Made by a program: the position numbers and the translations under genes. DNA of 64,000 bases, taken from NCBI RefSeq assembly GCF_014197915.1, contig NZ_JACIGK010000001.1, positions 248,001-312,000 on the forward strand. The letters are read 5' to 3'. The notes below the pieces were generated by a model. It searched no databases. It saw nothing but the letters and a program-made list of their open reading frames with translations, and had not been told where the DNA came from. Source of the stretch: Roseospira visakhapatnamensis. Lineage in GTDB: Bacteria; Pseudomonadota; Alphaproteobacteria; Rhodospirillales; Rhodospirillaceae. Below are positions 7,542 through 16,397 of this stretch, in pieces. Numbering within the stretch: position 1 is the stretch's first letter; the number at the start of each line of letters is the position of its first letter.

Positions 7542-9197
7542 TCACGGGCGCAGGGCGGCGTTGGCCCGCACCAGCCCGACGGCCCGCGCATACAGGCCCG
7601 GGTCGGCGATCAGGCGGCGCGCCACCACTTCGTCCAGGCCGTTGATCTCGTGGGGCTCGGCCGGGCACAGGGCGCGCAACTGGCGCCGCCGCTCGGTGTC
7701 CTCATAGGCGGTGTGCTGCCAGGACGACAGGCGCCGGGCGATGTGCAGGGCGTGCGTGCGCAGGTCCTCAAGCACGCTGTCCACCACGCGGGGGCCGGTC
7801 TGGTCGGCCCGGCCGCTGGTGCAGGCCACCGGCGGAACCCCCAGGCCGTGCAGCACATAGCCGGACGGGCTGTGGAACCGCGACCAGGTGAGCGTGATCT
7901 CGCCGCCGTTGGGAAGCTGGATGACCGTCTGCACCGTGCCCTTGCCGTAGCTGGTGGTGCCGATGACCACGGCGCGGCCCCCGTCCTGCAGGGCGGCGGC
8001 GACGATCTCGGCAGCCGAGGCCGACTCGCCGTCCATCAGCACGACGATGGGCAGGCCCCCGGCGACGTCGCCGCCGGTGGCGCTGTAGTACTGGCGGGCC
8101 TCGGGATGGCGGCCCCGGGTGGAGACGATGGTGCCGCCATCCAGGAACAGGTCGGCCATGGTGACCGACTGATCCAGCAGGCCCCCCGGGTTGCCGCGCA
8201 TGTCGATGATCAGGCCCCGGGGTCCGGCGGCCGGGCCGGCGCCGGCGCCGGCTTGGCGGCGCGCCGCGCGCACGGCCTCGGCCACGGCCTCGGTGGTGGC
8301 CTGGTTGAAGCTGCTCACCCGCATCACCGCGATATCGCCGTCAAACGTCAACTCGACCGTGGGCATGACGATCAGGCCGCGCCGGATGGTCACCGACAGG
8401 CGTTGCCCGCCCCGGTCCACGCCGAGGCGGACGCTGGCGCCCACCGGTCCGCGCAGCAGGTTGCGCACCAGGGTCATGTCGGCGCGCTCCAGCGGTCGCC
8501 CGTCGACGCTGACGATGCGGTCGCCCGCGCGCAGGCCGGCGGCCTCCGCCGGGGCGCCCCGCACCACCTCTTCGACCCGGACGATGCCGTCCTCGGAGAC
8601 GTCGAAGACGATGCCGATGCCGCCGAAGCCGTTGCGGCTGCCCCGGTTCAGACGCGCCTCCTCGGCCCCGGCGTAGCGCGAGAAGGGATCCAGGCTGGCC
8701 AGCGCGGCGTCGAACAGGGCGTCGTACAGGGCCTCGGCGTCGGCCGACGCCAGATCGGGCGAGACCGCGCGGGCGGCCTGCACGGCGTCCAGGGTCAGGT
8801 CGGCCCAGGCGCCGCCGTGGTCCTGGTCCGGGCGGTCGAAGGCGGCGACCCGCCGGCCGTCGTACAGCACCTCGACCGTCGCCCCGACGATGCGCGCATC
8901 CAGGCGCGCGTCCAGGCTGGTGAGACCGCGCAGGCCGGCGACCACGAAGTCGGCGAGGTTCACCGGCTCGATGTAGCGGCTGGCGACCGCCACGTAGCCC
9001 CGCGCGAACATGTGGCGCGCGTCCGGCTTGCTGAAGGGGCGGAGCGACAGGTCGCGGCTTACCGGCGCCGACGGCGAGACCGGTGTCTCGGGGGCGGACC
9101 CGGGGATGGCCGGCTCGTCGCCGGTGAGCGAACAGGCGGTCAGCGCGAGCCCGAGCAACAGGACCGGCAGCACGCGGGACGGGGGAGGCAGGGTCAT
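7542..9197 (-). CDS. S41 C-terminal processing peptidase, lipoprotein
   Basis: 551 residues. The ATG at 9197 is preferred because it places a clean lipobox (LALTAC) with its Cys at residue 22; a start at 9251 would add 18 unlikely residues. The order is lipoprotein signal, a proline-rich linker, an N-terminal helical region, a PDZ domain (GIVFDVSEDGIVRVEEV to GDRIVSVDGRPL), then the S41 protease core. The Ser/Lys dyad is visible as ESASAAE (Ser near residue 392) and SYGKGT (Lys near 417). It probably trims periplasmic or envelope proteins. Its insertion as a lipoprotein is less common than a soluble or transmembrane form. The histidine-kinase gene lies upstream on the same strand with a 268-base gap, so they are probably separate units. 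Confidence 0.85.
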   Translation of the reverse strand: MTLPPPSRVLPVLLLGLALTACSLTGDEPAIPGSAPETPVSPSAPVSRDLSLRPFSKPDARHMFARGYVAVASRYIEPVNLADFVVAGLRGLTSLDARLDARIVGATVEVLYDGRRVAAFDRPDQDHGGAWADLTLDAVQAARAVSPDLASADAEALYDALFDAALASLDPFSRYAGAEEARLNRGSRNGFGGIGIVFDVSEDGIVRVEEVVRGAPAEAAGLRAGDRIVSVDGRPLERADMTLVRNLLRGPVGASVRLGVDRGGQRLSVTIRRGLIVMPTVELTFDGDIAVMRVSSFNQATTEAVAEAVRAARRQAGAGAGPAAGPRGLIIDMRGNPGGLLDQSVTMADLFLDGGTIVSTRGRHPEARQYYSATGGDVAGGLPIVVLMDGESASAAEIVAAALQDGGRAVVIGTTSYGKGTVQTVIQLPNGGEITLTWSRFHSPSGYVLHGLGVPPVACTSGRADQTGPRVVDSVLEDLRTHALHIARRLSSWQHTAYEDTERRRQLRALCPAEPHEINGLDEVVARRLIADPGLYARAVGLVRANAALRP

Positions 9198-9399
9198 GGG
9201 ACGCAGGCTCGTGTTACCGTGTTCGTGGAGCGCACCCGGTTCCGTCCGCATCCGCCGCGCCCTCGTTCGGTGGCGTCGCGCGCCTGTCCCATGGGGTGAG
9301 GGGGGCGTCGCGGCCCGGACCCGGCGAGGCCGGCAGGACGAGGCGGAGCGGAGATGTCACGGGCCGCGCGCCCTCGGCGAGGCGGGGATGCGGATGACC

Positions 9400-9412
9400 G
9401 TCTACGGTAGAC
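9400..9412. repeat. Perfect 6-1-6 inverted repeat, possible operator
   Basis: GTCTAC-G-GTAGAC is a perfect inverted repeat about 200 bases before the protease start, inside the gap after the sensor kinase. A related half site, TAGTCT, follows at 9421-9426. The arrangement could be a repressor or activator site. No regulator can be assigned from the sequence. Confidence 0.3.
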
Positions 9413-9465
9413 GTTCGAGGTAGTCTAAGGCAAAGCCGTTTCCAAATCACTACGAAGGCGCTGGG

Positions 9466-11043
9466 TCATGCCCTGGCCCGCGCGCCGTGCGCGATCCCGG
9501 GGTCGGTCCGGTGCTGGCCCGGGTCGCCGCCGGCCGCCGGCGGCCGGTTCTCGGGACCGCCGCGCGGACGATCGCGCGGCGACGGCGCCAGCGAGCGCCG
9601 CGCGGGAAAGCGCAGCGTCACCGTGGTGCCCCCGTCGACACGGCTCTGGATCTCCACCGTGCCGCCGTGCAGGCCCATGAACGCCTCGACCAGCGTGAGG
9701 CCGAGGCCGGTGCCGCGCTCGCCCCGCTGGCGTGGCGTCGGCGCCTGGTGGAACGGCTGCAGGACCTTGTGAAGCTGATCCTCGGGGATGCCGACGCCGG
9801 TGTCCCGCACGCTCAACGCCTGACCGCCATGCTCGTCCACCGAGGCCGACACCCGCACATGCCCGCCGGTGGGCGTGAAACGGATCGCGTTGCTCAGCAG
9901 GTTGAGCAGCATCTGTCGCAGCGCCCGGGGGTCGCCCAGCAGGTCGGGCTGGTCCGGCGGGATGTCGTGGTCCAGGCGCAGGCCGGCGCCGCGTGCCTGT
10001 TCGCGCATCAGTTCCAGGGCGTCCTGGGTCCGGTCGGCCAGCGACAGGGGCTGGTCTTCCAGGGTCAGGCGTCCGGACTCGATCTTCGACAGGTCCAGGA
10101 CGTCGTTGATGAGCCCGAGAAGATGCTCGCCGCTCTTGCGGATGTCGCGCGCGTACCCGTCGTACTGCCCGCTTCCGAGGGGGCCGAACAAGTTCTGCTC
10201 CATGACCTGGGAGAACCCCAGCACCGCGTTCAGCGGCGTGCGCAGTTCGTGGCTCATGGTGGCCAGGAAGCGGGACTTGGCCTGGTCGGTCTGTTCGGCC
10301 CGGTGCCGCGCCGTCTCCAGCCGCGCGCCCAGGCGCACCATGGCCAGCGCGCCCAGGCCGATGCCCACCAGGCCCAGCAGCCAGACGCTCGCGTGGCCGA
10401 TGAGCGACGCCGTGCGCGTCGGCGCGACGATGGCGGCGATGGGCGCCAGGGGCACGATGACGCTGATGCCGCCCCGCACGTCGCCGACGGCGTAGCCCTG
10501 CTTTTCGTGGCAGGCGAGGCAGGGTTCCTCGACGCTCAAGGGGCGCATGAAGCGCAGCACCTCGGCGCCGTCGTCGGCCGTGACCACGGAGGTGTGGACG
10601 GTATCGCCGGCCGCGAACCCTGCCAGGGCCTCGCGCTCCCAGGGGGCCGGGGCGTTGGCCGGGCGGATGGGCTCCAGGCTGGTGATATGGCTGACGATGC
10701 CCGAGCGTTTGGCGGCGATGCCATGCACGATGCGCGTCATGTAGGCCGGATTGACCAGGGTCAGCGGTCCGGCCACCGTATCCAGGTCGCGGTGCTCGAC
10801 CTCCAGATAGGGATTGGGCTCGACCACCTCGGCGCTGGCGTAGACGCCTCCGGTCGCCGCGTTCCACAGCCTGTAGCTGAGGTCGCGGTCGAAGGCGCCC
10901 TGGGCTTGAAAACGGCCGAGCGCCAGGACCTGGTCCCTCAACAAGGAGAGTTCCCAGCCCAGGGACACAGCCAACGTCGCCGTCCAGCCCAGGGTGGCCA
11001 GGACGGCGAGGATCACGACGCGCCGTGGCGCGACAGGGGTCAT
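9466..11043 (-). CDS. Membrane sensor histidine kinase with c-type heme sensor domain
   Basis: 525 residues from the ATG at 11043, behind GGGAG. An N-terminal transmembrane helix (about residues 8-30) is followed by a periplasmic domain of about 180 residues ending in CLACHEKQGYAVGDVRGG. That is a CxxCH heme-attachment motif (about residue 176) in the context typical of Tll0287-like (DUF3365) domains. A second helix (about 205-230) leads into the kinase core: H box ATMSHELRTPLNAVLGFSQ (His near 265), N box LLNLLSNAIRFTP, G1 DTGVGIPED and G2 GERGTGLGLTLVEA. The last 45 residues are proline- and arginine-rich. It would sense redox state, oxygen or NO through heme and phosphorylate a response regulator. 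No response regulator gene is adjacent, so it is an orphan kinase. Confidence 0.87.
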   Translation of the reverse strand: MTPVAPRRVVILAVLATLGWTATLAVSLGWELSLLRDQVLALGRFQAQGAFDRDLSYRLWNAATGGVYASAEVVEPNPYLEVEHRDLDTVAGPLTLVNPAYMTRIVHGIAAKRSGIVSHITSLEPIRPANAPAPWEREALAGFAAGDTVHTSVVTADDGAEVLRFMRPLSVEEPCLACHEKQGYAVGDVRGGISVIVPLAPIAAIVAPTRTASLIGHASVWLLGLVGIGLGALAMVRLGARLETARHRAEQTDQAKSRFLATMSHELRTPLNAVLGFSQVMEQNLFGPLGSGQYDGYARDIRKSGEHLLGLINDVLDLSKIESGRLTLEDQPLSLADRTQDALELMREQARGAGLRLDHDIPPDQPDLLGDPRALRQMLLNLLSNAIRFTPTGGHVRVSASVDEHGGQALSVRDTGVGIPEDQLHKVLQPFHQAPTPRQRGERGTGLGLTLVEAFMGLHGGTVEIQSRVDGGTTVTLRFPARRSLAPSPRDRPRGGPENRPPAAGGDPGQHRTDPGIAHGARARA

Positions 11044-11319
11044 GGCTTGAGGCTCCCGGCCGCACGGTTCCTCCAGGGTACGGCCAATGGGCTCCAAAGG
11101 TAAAGAGGGAGGGAATGGTTGCGCGCGTCCAAAGGATGTGGGGTGCGACCCGGCGGGGCCGGCGGCCTGTTCAGGATCATGGGGGAGGTCGGTCGCCACC
11201 CTGATCAGCGTCGGCTATGGTGATACCGATCCGGTCGTGCCGTCGGTCGGCCGGCCGAACGACCCGGCCGGCGCCGAAACCCTGGGGACGACGGTGGCCG
11301 GGACGCGGACGGAGGACCC

Positions 11320-12099
11320 ATGACCCCCTTGAGCCTGAAGCAGCGCGTGAACGGCCTGTACACGGGGCTGAGCCGGCGCGCCAAGCTCTTCCGCTATGGC
11401 CTGATCGCCTTCGACCTGTGCTCCATCGCCTTCATCGTCGCCACCATGCCCATGGAGCCGCGTCCCTGGATCCTGATGACGGACGTGGCCATCGGCCTGG
11501 TGATCCTGGCCGACGTGGTGGCGCGGCTGTGGATCGCGCCCAACCCCCGGCGCGCCCTGGTGCGGCCGATCATGGTGATCGACCTGATCGTGGTGTTCTC
11601 GCTGCTGCTGGCGCCGCTGTTGGCCCAGAATCTGGGCTTCCTGCGCATTCTGCGCTCGTTCCGGCTGTTCCAGTCCTACCGGGTGCTGCGCGACCTGCGC
11701 CGCGAGACCGCCTTCTTCCGCCGCAACGAGGACGTGATCATCAGCGTCATCAACCTGGTGACCTTCATCTTCCTGGTCACCGCGCTGGTCTTCACCCTTC
11801 AGTATCGGGACAACCCGGCGATCACCAGCTATCTCGACGCGCTGTACTTCACGGTCACCACGCTCACCACCACCGGTTTCGGCGACATCACGCTGACCGG
11901 CGAGGGCGGGCGGCTGCTGTCGGTGGTCATCATGGTGGTCGGCGTGGCCCTGTTCCTGCGGCTGGCCCAGACCGTGTTCCAGCCGTCAAAAGTCCGCCAC
12001 GCCTGCGAAAGCTGCGGACTGGGCCGCCATGACGCCGACGCGGTGCACTGCAAGCACTGTGGCGCGGTGCTGAAGATCGAGACCGAGGGGACGGGGTAG
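11320..12099 (+). CDS. Voltage-gated-type potassium channel with C-terminal zinc ribbon
   Basis: 259 residues. Six membrane helices are predicted: four forming a voltage-sensor-like module, with an arginine-rich S4 (LRILRSFRLFQSYRVLRDLRR), then a pore helix and filter TTTLTTTGFGDI (near residue 187) and a final helix. GFGD replaces the classical GYGD; this occurs in bacterial K+ channels. After the last helix is a CESCG-(15)-CKHCG pair, a rubredoxin-like zinc ribbon of a kind often found at the ends of bacterial 'ion transporter' proteins. It lies 276 bases downstream of, and divergent from, the heme kinase. ATG at 11320 is the natural start, though no strong ribosome site precedes it. Confidence 0.87.
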   Translation: MTPLSLKQRVNGLYTGLSRRAKLFRYGLIAFDLCSIAFIVATMPMEPRPWILMTDVAIGLVILADVVARLWIAPNPRRALVRPIMVIDLIVVFSLLLAPLLAQNLGFLRILRSFRLFQSYRVLRDLRRETAFFRRNEDVIISVINLVTFIFLVTALVFTLQYRDNPAITSYLDALYFTVTTLTTTGFGDITLTGEGGRLLSVVIMVVGVALFLRLAQTVFQPSKVRHACESCGLGRHDADAVHCKHCGAVLKIETEGTG

Positions 12100-12149
12100 C
12101 ACGCGGCCCGCGCCACCCGCCGCCCGGCCCTCCGGCCCTGCGGCCAGCC

Positions 12150-13253
12150 TTATACGTTGAACAGGAAGTGGAACACATCGCCGTCGCGGGTGACGTAGTC
12201 CTTGCCTTCCGACCGCATCTTGCCGGCCTCCTTGGCGCCGGCCTCGCCGCCGCAGGCCACGAAGTCGTCATAGGCGATGGTCTCGGCGCGGATGAAGCCG
12301 CGTTCGAAGTCGGTGTGGATCACCCCGGCGGCTTCCGGCGCCCGGGCGCCCCGGCGCACGGTCCAGGCGCGCGCCTCCTTCGGCCCCACGGTGAAGAAGG
12401 TCAGCAGATCCAGCAGGCCGTAGCCGGCGCGGATCACCCGGGTCAGGCCGGTTTCCGATAGCCCGAGATCGGCCAGGAAGGCGGTCTTCTCCTCGGGATC
12501 GTCCAGTTGCGCGACCTCGGCCTCGATGGCCGCCGAGATGATGACGTGGGCCGCGCCCTCGGCCGCCGCCTTCTCGGCCACCCGGGCGGAGAGCGCGTTG
12601 CCCTCGGCGGCGCTGTCCTCGTCCACGTTGCAGACGTAGAGCACCGGTTTGGCGGACAACAGGGTCAACTGGCGGAAGATCCTGTCCGTCTCGGGATCGT
12701 CCGGCCGCGCCAGGCGCGCCGGCTTGCCCTCGCGCAGCAGGGCCAGGGCCGGCTCCATCACCGCGATCTGCGCCTTGGCCTCGGGGTCGCCGCCCTTGGC
12801 CTTCTTGCCCAGGGGCACGATGCGCTTCTCCAGGCTCTCCAGGTCGGCCAGCAACAGTTCGGTCTCGATGGTCTCGGCGTCGCGCACCGGGTCCACCGCG
12901 CCGTCCACGTGGGTGACGTTCTCGTCCTCGAAGCAGCGCAGCACCGAGACGACGGCGTCGGTCTCGCGGATGTTGGCCAGGAACTGGTTGCCCAGGCCCT
13001 CGCCCCTGGAGGCGCCGCGTACCAGCCCGGCGATATCCACGAACTCAAGCTGGGTGGGAATGGTCTTGGCCGACTTGGCCAGCGCCGCCAGCCGCTCCAG
13101 CCGGTCGTCGGGTACCGCCACCCGGCCCACGTTGGGCTCGATGGTGCAGAAGGGGAAGTTGGCCGCCTGAGCCGCCGCCGTGGCGGTCAGCGCGTTGAAC
13201 AGCGTGGACTTGCCGACGTTGGGCAGGCCGACGATGCCGCAATTGAAACCCAT
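12150..13253 (-). CDS. ychF: Redox-regulated ATPase/GTPase YchF
   Basis: 367 residues (363 in E. coli). P-loop [15 protein letters not shown] at residues 8-22, [11 protein letters not shown] switch region, [20 protein letters not shown] (G3 and following), and a C-terminal TGS domain ending [17 protein letters not shown], all typical of the YchF/OLA1 branch of Obg-like P-loop proteins, which hydrolyses ATP. It binds ribosomes and is linked to stress and translation control. It follows pth by 33 bases in a minus-strand operon rplY-pth-ychF, an order common in alphaproteobacteria. Confidence 0.96.
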   Translation of the reverse strand: MGFNCGIVGLPNVGKSTLFNALTATAAAQAANFPFCTIEPNVGRVAVPDDRLERLAALAKSAKTIPTQLEFVDIAGLVRGASRGEGLGNQFLANIRETDAVVSVLRCFEDENVTHVDGAVDPVRDAETIETELLLADLESLEKRIVPLGKKAKGGDPEAKAQIAVMEPALALLREGKPARLARPDDPETDRIFRQLTLLSAKPVLYVCNVDEDSAAEGNALSARVAEKAAAEGAAHVIISAAIEAEVAQLDDPEEKTAFLADLGLSETGLTRVIRAGYGLLDLLTFFTVGPKEARAWTVRRGARAPEAAGVIHTDFERGFIRAETIAYDDFVACGGEAGAKEAGKMRSEGKDYVTRDGDVFHFLFNV

Positions 13254-13286
13254 GGGTCGCCTTCGTGGTGGGGAAACGGTGGGGGA

Positions 13287-14012
13287 TCAGGACCCGCGCA
13301 GGGCCCTCAGAAGGGCCTGGCCCAGGGAGGTCCCGGCCTCGGTGGCCGGGGGCGGCGTGTCGGCCGGCGGTGGCGCGGGGCCGTCCTCGGCTTTCGGCGG
13401 CGAGTTCGGCTTGGGCGGTTTCCCGGGCTTGGGGGGCCGGGTGGCCTGGGCAACCTTGCTCATGAAATCGGAATCGCGCCCGGCCACCAGCAGCGGCGCA
13501 TGTGTCGCCACCGCATCCAGAAGCGGCGTCAGCCAATCGCGATCCGCCTTGGCGAAGTCGGACAGCACATGGCCGTGCACCCGGGCCTTGTCGCCCGGAT
13601 GGCCGATGCCCAGGCGCACCCGCCGGTACGCGTTGCCCAGATGCGCGTCGAGCGAGCGCAGGCCGTTGTGCCCGGCGGCCCCGCCCCCGGTCTTCACCTT
13701 CACCTTGCCGGCGGCCAGGTCCAGTTCGTCATGGAAGACGATCACCTCGGCCGGGGTCAGCTTGTGGAAGCGCGCCGCCTGGCCCACCGCCTGACCGGAC
13801 AGGTTCATGAAGGTCTGCGGCTTGACCAGCAGGACCTTGGTGTCGCCCGCCGTCCCGCCGAGTCGGCCATCGGCCACCTGGGCCTGGAACTTGGACCGGA
13901 ACGGCCCCAGGCCGTGGCGCGCCGCGATGGCGTCCACGGCCATGAAGCCGATGTTGTGCCGATGACCGGCGTAGGCCGCGCCCGGGTTGCCCAGGCCCAC
14001 CAGCAGCAGCAT
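13287..14012 (-). CDS. pth: Peptidyl-tRNA hydrolase
   Basis: 241 residues. It releases tRNA from peptidyl-tRNA that has dropped off the ribosome. The start [27 protein letters not shown] contains the catalytic His (HRHNIG) and the family motif [32 protein letters not shown] and [14 protein letters not shown] follow as expected. The core fold ends near residue 190; the remaining 50 residues are a Pro/Lys-rich low-complexity extension ([15 protein letters not shown]), longer than in E. coli (194 residues). It lies in the rplY-pth-ychF operon, 61 bases after rplY. Confidence 0.96.
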   Translation of the reverse strand: MLLLVGLGNPGAAYAGHRHNIGFMAVDAIAARHGLGPFRSKFQAQVADGRLGGTAGDTKVLLVKPQTFMNLSGQAVGQAARFHKLTPAEVIVFHDELDLAAGKVKVKTGGGAAGHNGLRSLDAHLGNAYRRVRLGIGHPGDKARVHGHVLSDFAKADRDWLTPLLDAVATHAPLLVAGRDSDFMSKVAQATRPPKPGKPPKPNSPPKAEDGPAPPPADTPPPATEAGTSLGQALLRALRGS

Positions 14013-14073
14013 GGCGCTCCCTCCGGTTGGTCAGGCCCCAAGGGCGACGACAGGGCGACGGGGCGGGCGGACC

Positions 14074-14685
14074 TCAGTCCTCGGCCGCCTCGTCGTCCTC
14101 CTCGGTCTCGGCCTTCACGCCGGACGGCGCGGTCACCGTGGCGATGGTGAAATCGCGGTCGGTGATGGTCGGACGCACGCCCTCGGGCAGGGTCACGGCG
14201 CTGATATGGATGGAGTCGCCCATGTCGAAGCCGATCAGGTCCACGTCCAGTTGCTCCGGCAGGGTGTCCGGGGTGCCGACCAGCTCGACCGTGTGGCGCA
14301 CCACGTTGAGCACGCCGCCGCGCTTCAGGCCCGGGCATGCCTCGTCGTTCAGGAAGCGGACCGGCACCTCGGCGGTCACCCGCGAGGTGGCGCTGATGCG
14401 CAGGAAGTCCACGTGCTGGATGGTGTCGGTGACCGGATGGAACTGCACGGCCTGAGCCATGACACGGTGCTGGGCGCCGTCCAGGTCCAGGTGGTACTGG
14501 CGGGCATAGAAGCCGGCCTTGTTCAGTTCGGCCCACAGCGGACGCGGGTCCATCTGGATGAGGACCGGCTCCTGCTTGTCGCCATAGATGACGCCGGGGA
14601 CGAGACCGTCGCGGCGCACCGCGCGGGCCGCGCCCTTACCGGCCCGCTCGCGCCCCTGCACCGGCAGCGTGCTGATATCGGACAT
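14074..14685 (-). CDS. rplY: 50S ribosomal protein L25, long CTC-type
   Basis: 203 residues from the ATG at 14685, preceded by GGAGG about 10 bases upstream; the frame could extend to 14763, but without a ribosome site. The N-terminal L25 domain (RERAGKGAARAVRRDGLVPGVIYG) binds 5S rRNA. The C-terminal TL5/CTC beta domain (about residues 95-185) ends in an acidic tail (EETEEDDEAAED-like). This two-domain form is normal in alphaproteobacteria. First gene of the rplY-pth-ychF operon; a promoter candidate lies about 120 bases upstream. Confidence 0.95.
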   Translation of the reverse strand: MSDISTLPVQGRERAGKGAARAVRRDGLVPGVIYGDKQEPVLIQMDPRPLWAELNKAGFYARQYHLDLDGAQHRVMAQAVQFHPVTDTIQHVDFLRISATSRVTAEVPVRFLNDEACPGLKRGGVLNVVRHTVELVGTPDTLPEQLDVDLIGFDMGDSIHISAVTLPEGVRPTITDRDFTIATVTAPSGVKAETEEDDEAAED

Positions 14686-14801
14686 GGTTCTGGAACCTCC
14701 GTGAGGCGCCGCCAGGGGCGCCGGGTCAGACTGGGGATGGGCGCGGGCCTCCAGGGGTGCCAACGCCGAAACCGCGCCACCGGGGCGGCGCGGGACGGGG
14801 C

Positions 14802-14830
14802 CTTATAGGGCGGGGGGCGAGGGAAGGCAA
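14802..14830 (-). promoter_or_regulatory. Predicted sigma-70-type promoter for the rplY operon
   Basis: On the minus strand TTGCCT is followed after 17 bases by TATAAG, placing transcription start near 14795 and giving a leader of about 110 nt. The rest of the 314-base divergent region up to thrC holds no gene. It contains an 8-bp hairpin (CGCGCGCC at 14896-14903 with GGCGCGCG at 14908-14915) of unknown role in what would be the thrC leader or promoter. Confidence 0.5.
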
Positions 14831-14999
14831 GGATGGCGTTCCGGTCCGTTGTCCGGTGGTTCTGGTGGGGCGGGTCCAGGGACTCGTCGATCACGCGCGC
14901 GCCTCGTGGCGCGCGTTGCCGCGCACCCTGTTGCCCGCGCCCGGCCCTGGGCGTAGGGTCCGTGACGTCTTTCGCGGTCCACAGGGGAGGTTGGTCGTC

Positions 15000-16397
15000 G
15001 TGCGCTACGTGAGCACCCGGGGCAAGGCCCCCGTTCTCGGCTTCGACGAGGTGGTTCTGGCCGGGCTGGCCAACGACGGCGGCCTCTACGTGCCGGACGA
15101 CTGGCCGGTCCTCAAGGAGAAGGAATGGCGGTCGCTGCGGGGCCTGTCCCATGCCGAACTGGCGGTGCGGATCATGCTGCCCTACGTGGGCGCGGCCCTG
15201 ACCGAGGAGGACCTGGCGGACCTGGTCGAGGCCGCCTACGCCCGCTTCGACCATCCGGCGGTGGCGCCGCTGCGCCAGATCGGTCCGCACGACTGGCTGA
15301 TGGAACTGTTCCACGGTCCCACCCTGGCCTTCAAGGACCATGCGCTGCAGATCCTGGGGCCGCTGTTCGACCTGCTGCTGACCCGCGCCGGCCGGCGGGT
15401 GGCCATCGTCGGCGCCACCTCGGGGGACACCGGCTCGGCGGCGATCGAGGCCTGCCGCGACCGCGCGGCCATCGACATCTTCATCCTCTATCCCAAGGGC
15501 CGGGTCTCCGACGTGCAGCGCCGGCAGATGACCACCGTGGACGCGTCCAACGTGCACACCCTGGCCGTGGACGGCACCTTCGACGACTGCCAGGCGCTGG
15601 TGAAGTCGCTGTTCGGCGATCCCAGCTTCCGCGACGAGGTGGGCCTGTCGGCGGTCAACTCCATCAACTGGGCGCGCATCATGGCCCAGGTGGTCTATTA
15701 CGCCTGGGCCGGCGTGGCCCTGGGGGCGCCGGACCGGCCCTTCGGCTTCAGCGTGCCCACCGGTAACTTCGGCAACATCTTCGCCGGCTACGTCGCGCGC
15801 CGGATGGGGCTGCCCATCGACCGTCTGGTGGTCGGCTCCAACCGCAACGACATCCTCACCCGCTTCCTGGAGACCGGCGTCATGGTCCAGGAGAAGGTGG
15901 AGCCGACCCTCAGCCCCAGCATGGACATTCAGGTGTCCAGCAACTTCGAGCGCCTGCTGTTCGAGATGCATGGCCGCGACGCCGCCGAGGTGCGCGCCGC
16001 CATGGAGGGGTTCCGCCAGTCCGGCCGCTACCAGATTCCGTCCGACCTGCACCAGGAGCTGCTGGGCCTGTTCCGGGGGCACCGGCTGGACGACGACGAG
16101 ACCCTGGAGGCCATGCGCCTGATCCGGGATACGACGGGCCTGACAGTGGACCCGCACACGGCCATCGGCGTGGTCGCCGGCGGCGTGGCCGGGCGCCGCG
16201 ACGAGGGAGGGGTCACCGTGTCGCTGGCCACCGCCCATCCGGCCAAGTTCCCGGACGCGGTGGAGCGGGCCACCGGGGTCCGTCCGGCGCTGCCGGATCG
16301 CCTGGCCGACCTGATGACGCGGCCGGAGCGGTCCCGGGAGGTCCCCAACGACACCCGCGCCCTTCAGGCGGTCATCCGCGCGGGGCTGGGGCGCTAG
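15000..16397 (+). CDS. thrC: Threonine synthase
   Basis: 465 residues. A PLP enzyme that converts O-phosphohomoserine to threonine. The GTG at 15000 is chosen because AGGGGAGG lies about 9 bases upstream and the protein then begins VRYVSTRGKAPVLGFDEVVLAGLANDGGLYVP, the usual ThrC N-terminus. The PLP lysine is in GPTLAFKDHALQ (near residue 112). VGATSGDTGSAAIEA is the phosphate-binding loop, and PTGNFGNIFAGYVA and PSMDIQVSSNFERLLFE are further ThrC signatures of the class II (longer) type. Its 3' end overlaps the convergent transferase gene by 26 bases. Confidence 0.96.
   Translation: MRYVSTRGKAPVLGFDEVVLAGLANDGGLYVPDDWPVLKEKEWRSLRGLSHAELAVRIMLPYVGAALTEEDLADLVEAAYARFDHPAVAPLRQIGPHDWLMELFHGPTLAFKDHALQILGPLFDLLLTRAGRRVAIVGATSGDTGSAAIEACRDRAAIDIFILYPKGRVSDVQRRQMTTVDASNVHTLAVDGTFDDCQALVKSLFGDPSFRDEVGLSAVNSINWARIMAQVVYYAWAGVALGAPDRPFGFSVPTGNFGNIFAGYVARRMGLPIDRLVVGSNRNDILTRFLETGVMVQEKVEPTLSPSMDIQVSSNFERLLFEMHGRDAAEVRAAMEGFRQSGRYQIPSDLHQELLGLFRGHRLDDDETLEAMRLIRDTTGLTVDPHTAIGVVAGGVAGRRDEGGVTVSLATAHPAKFPDAVERATGVRPALPDRLADLMTRPERSREVPNDTRALQAVIRAGLGR

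Noticed and set aside
7650-9299. 549-residue plus-strand frame opposite the S41 protease
   Set aside because: His/Gly/Gln/Ala-rich antisense shadow, no family features.
9425-11065. 546-residue minus-strand frame parallel to the histidine kinase, checked for a hidden receiver domain at the 3' end
   Set aside because: No receiver motif in any frame at 9425-9560; kinase appears to end at 9466.
14523-16238. 571-residue minus-strand frame opposite thrC
   Set aside because: Antisense shadow; thrC has all PLP motifs and a ribosome site.
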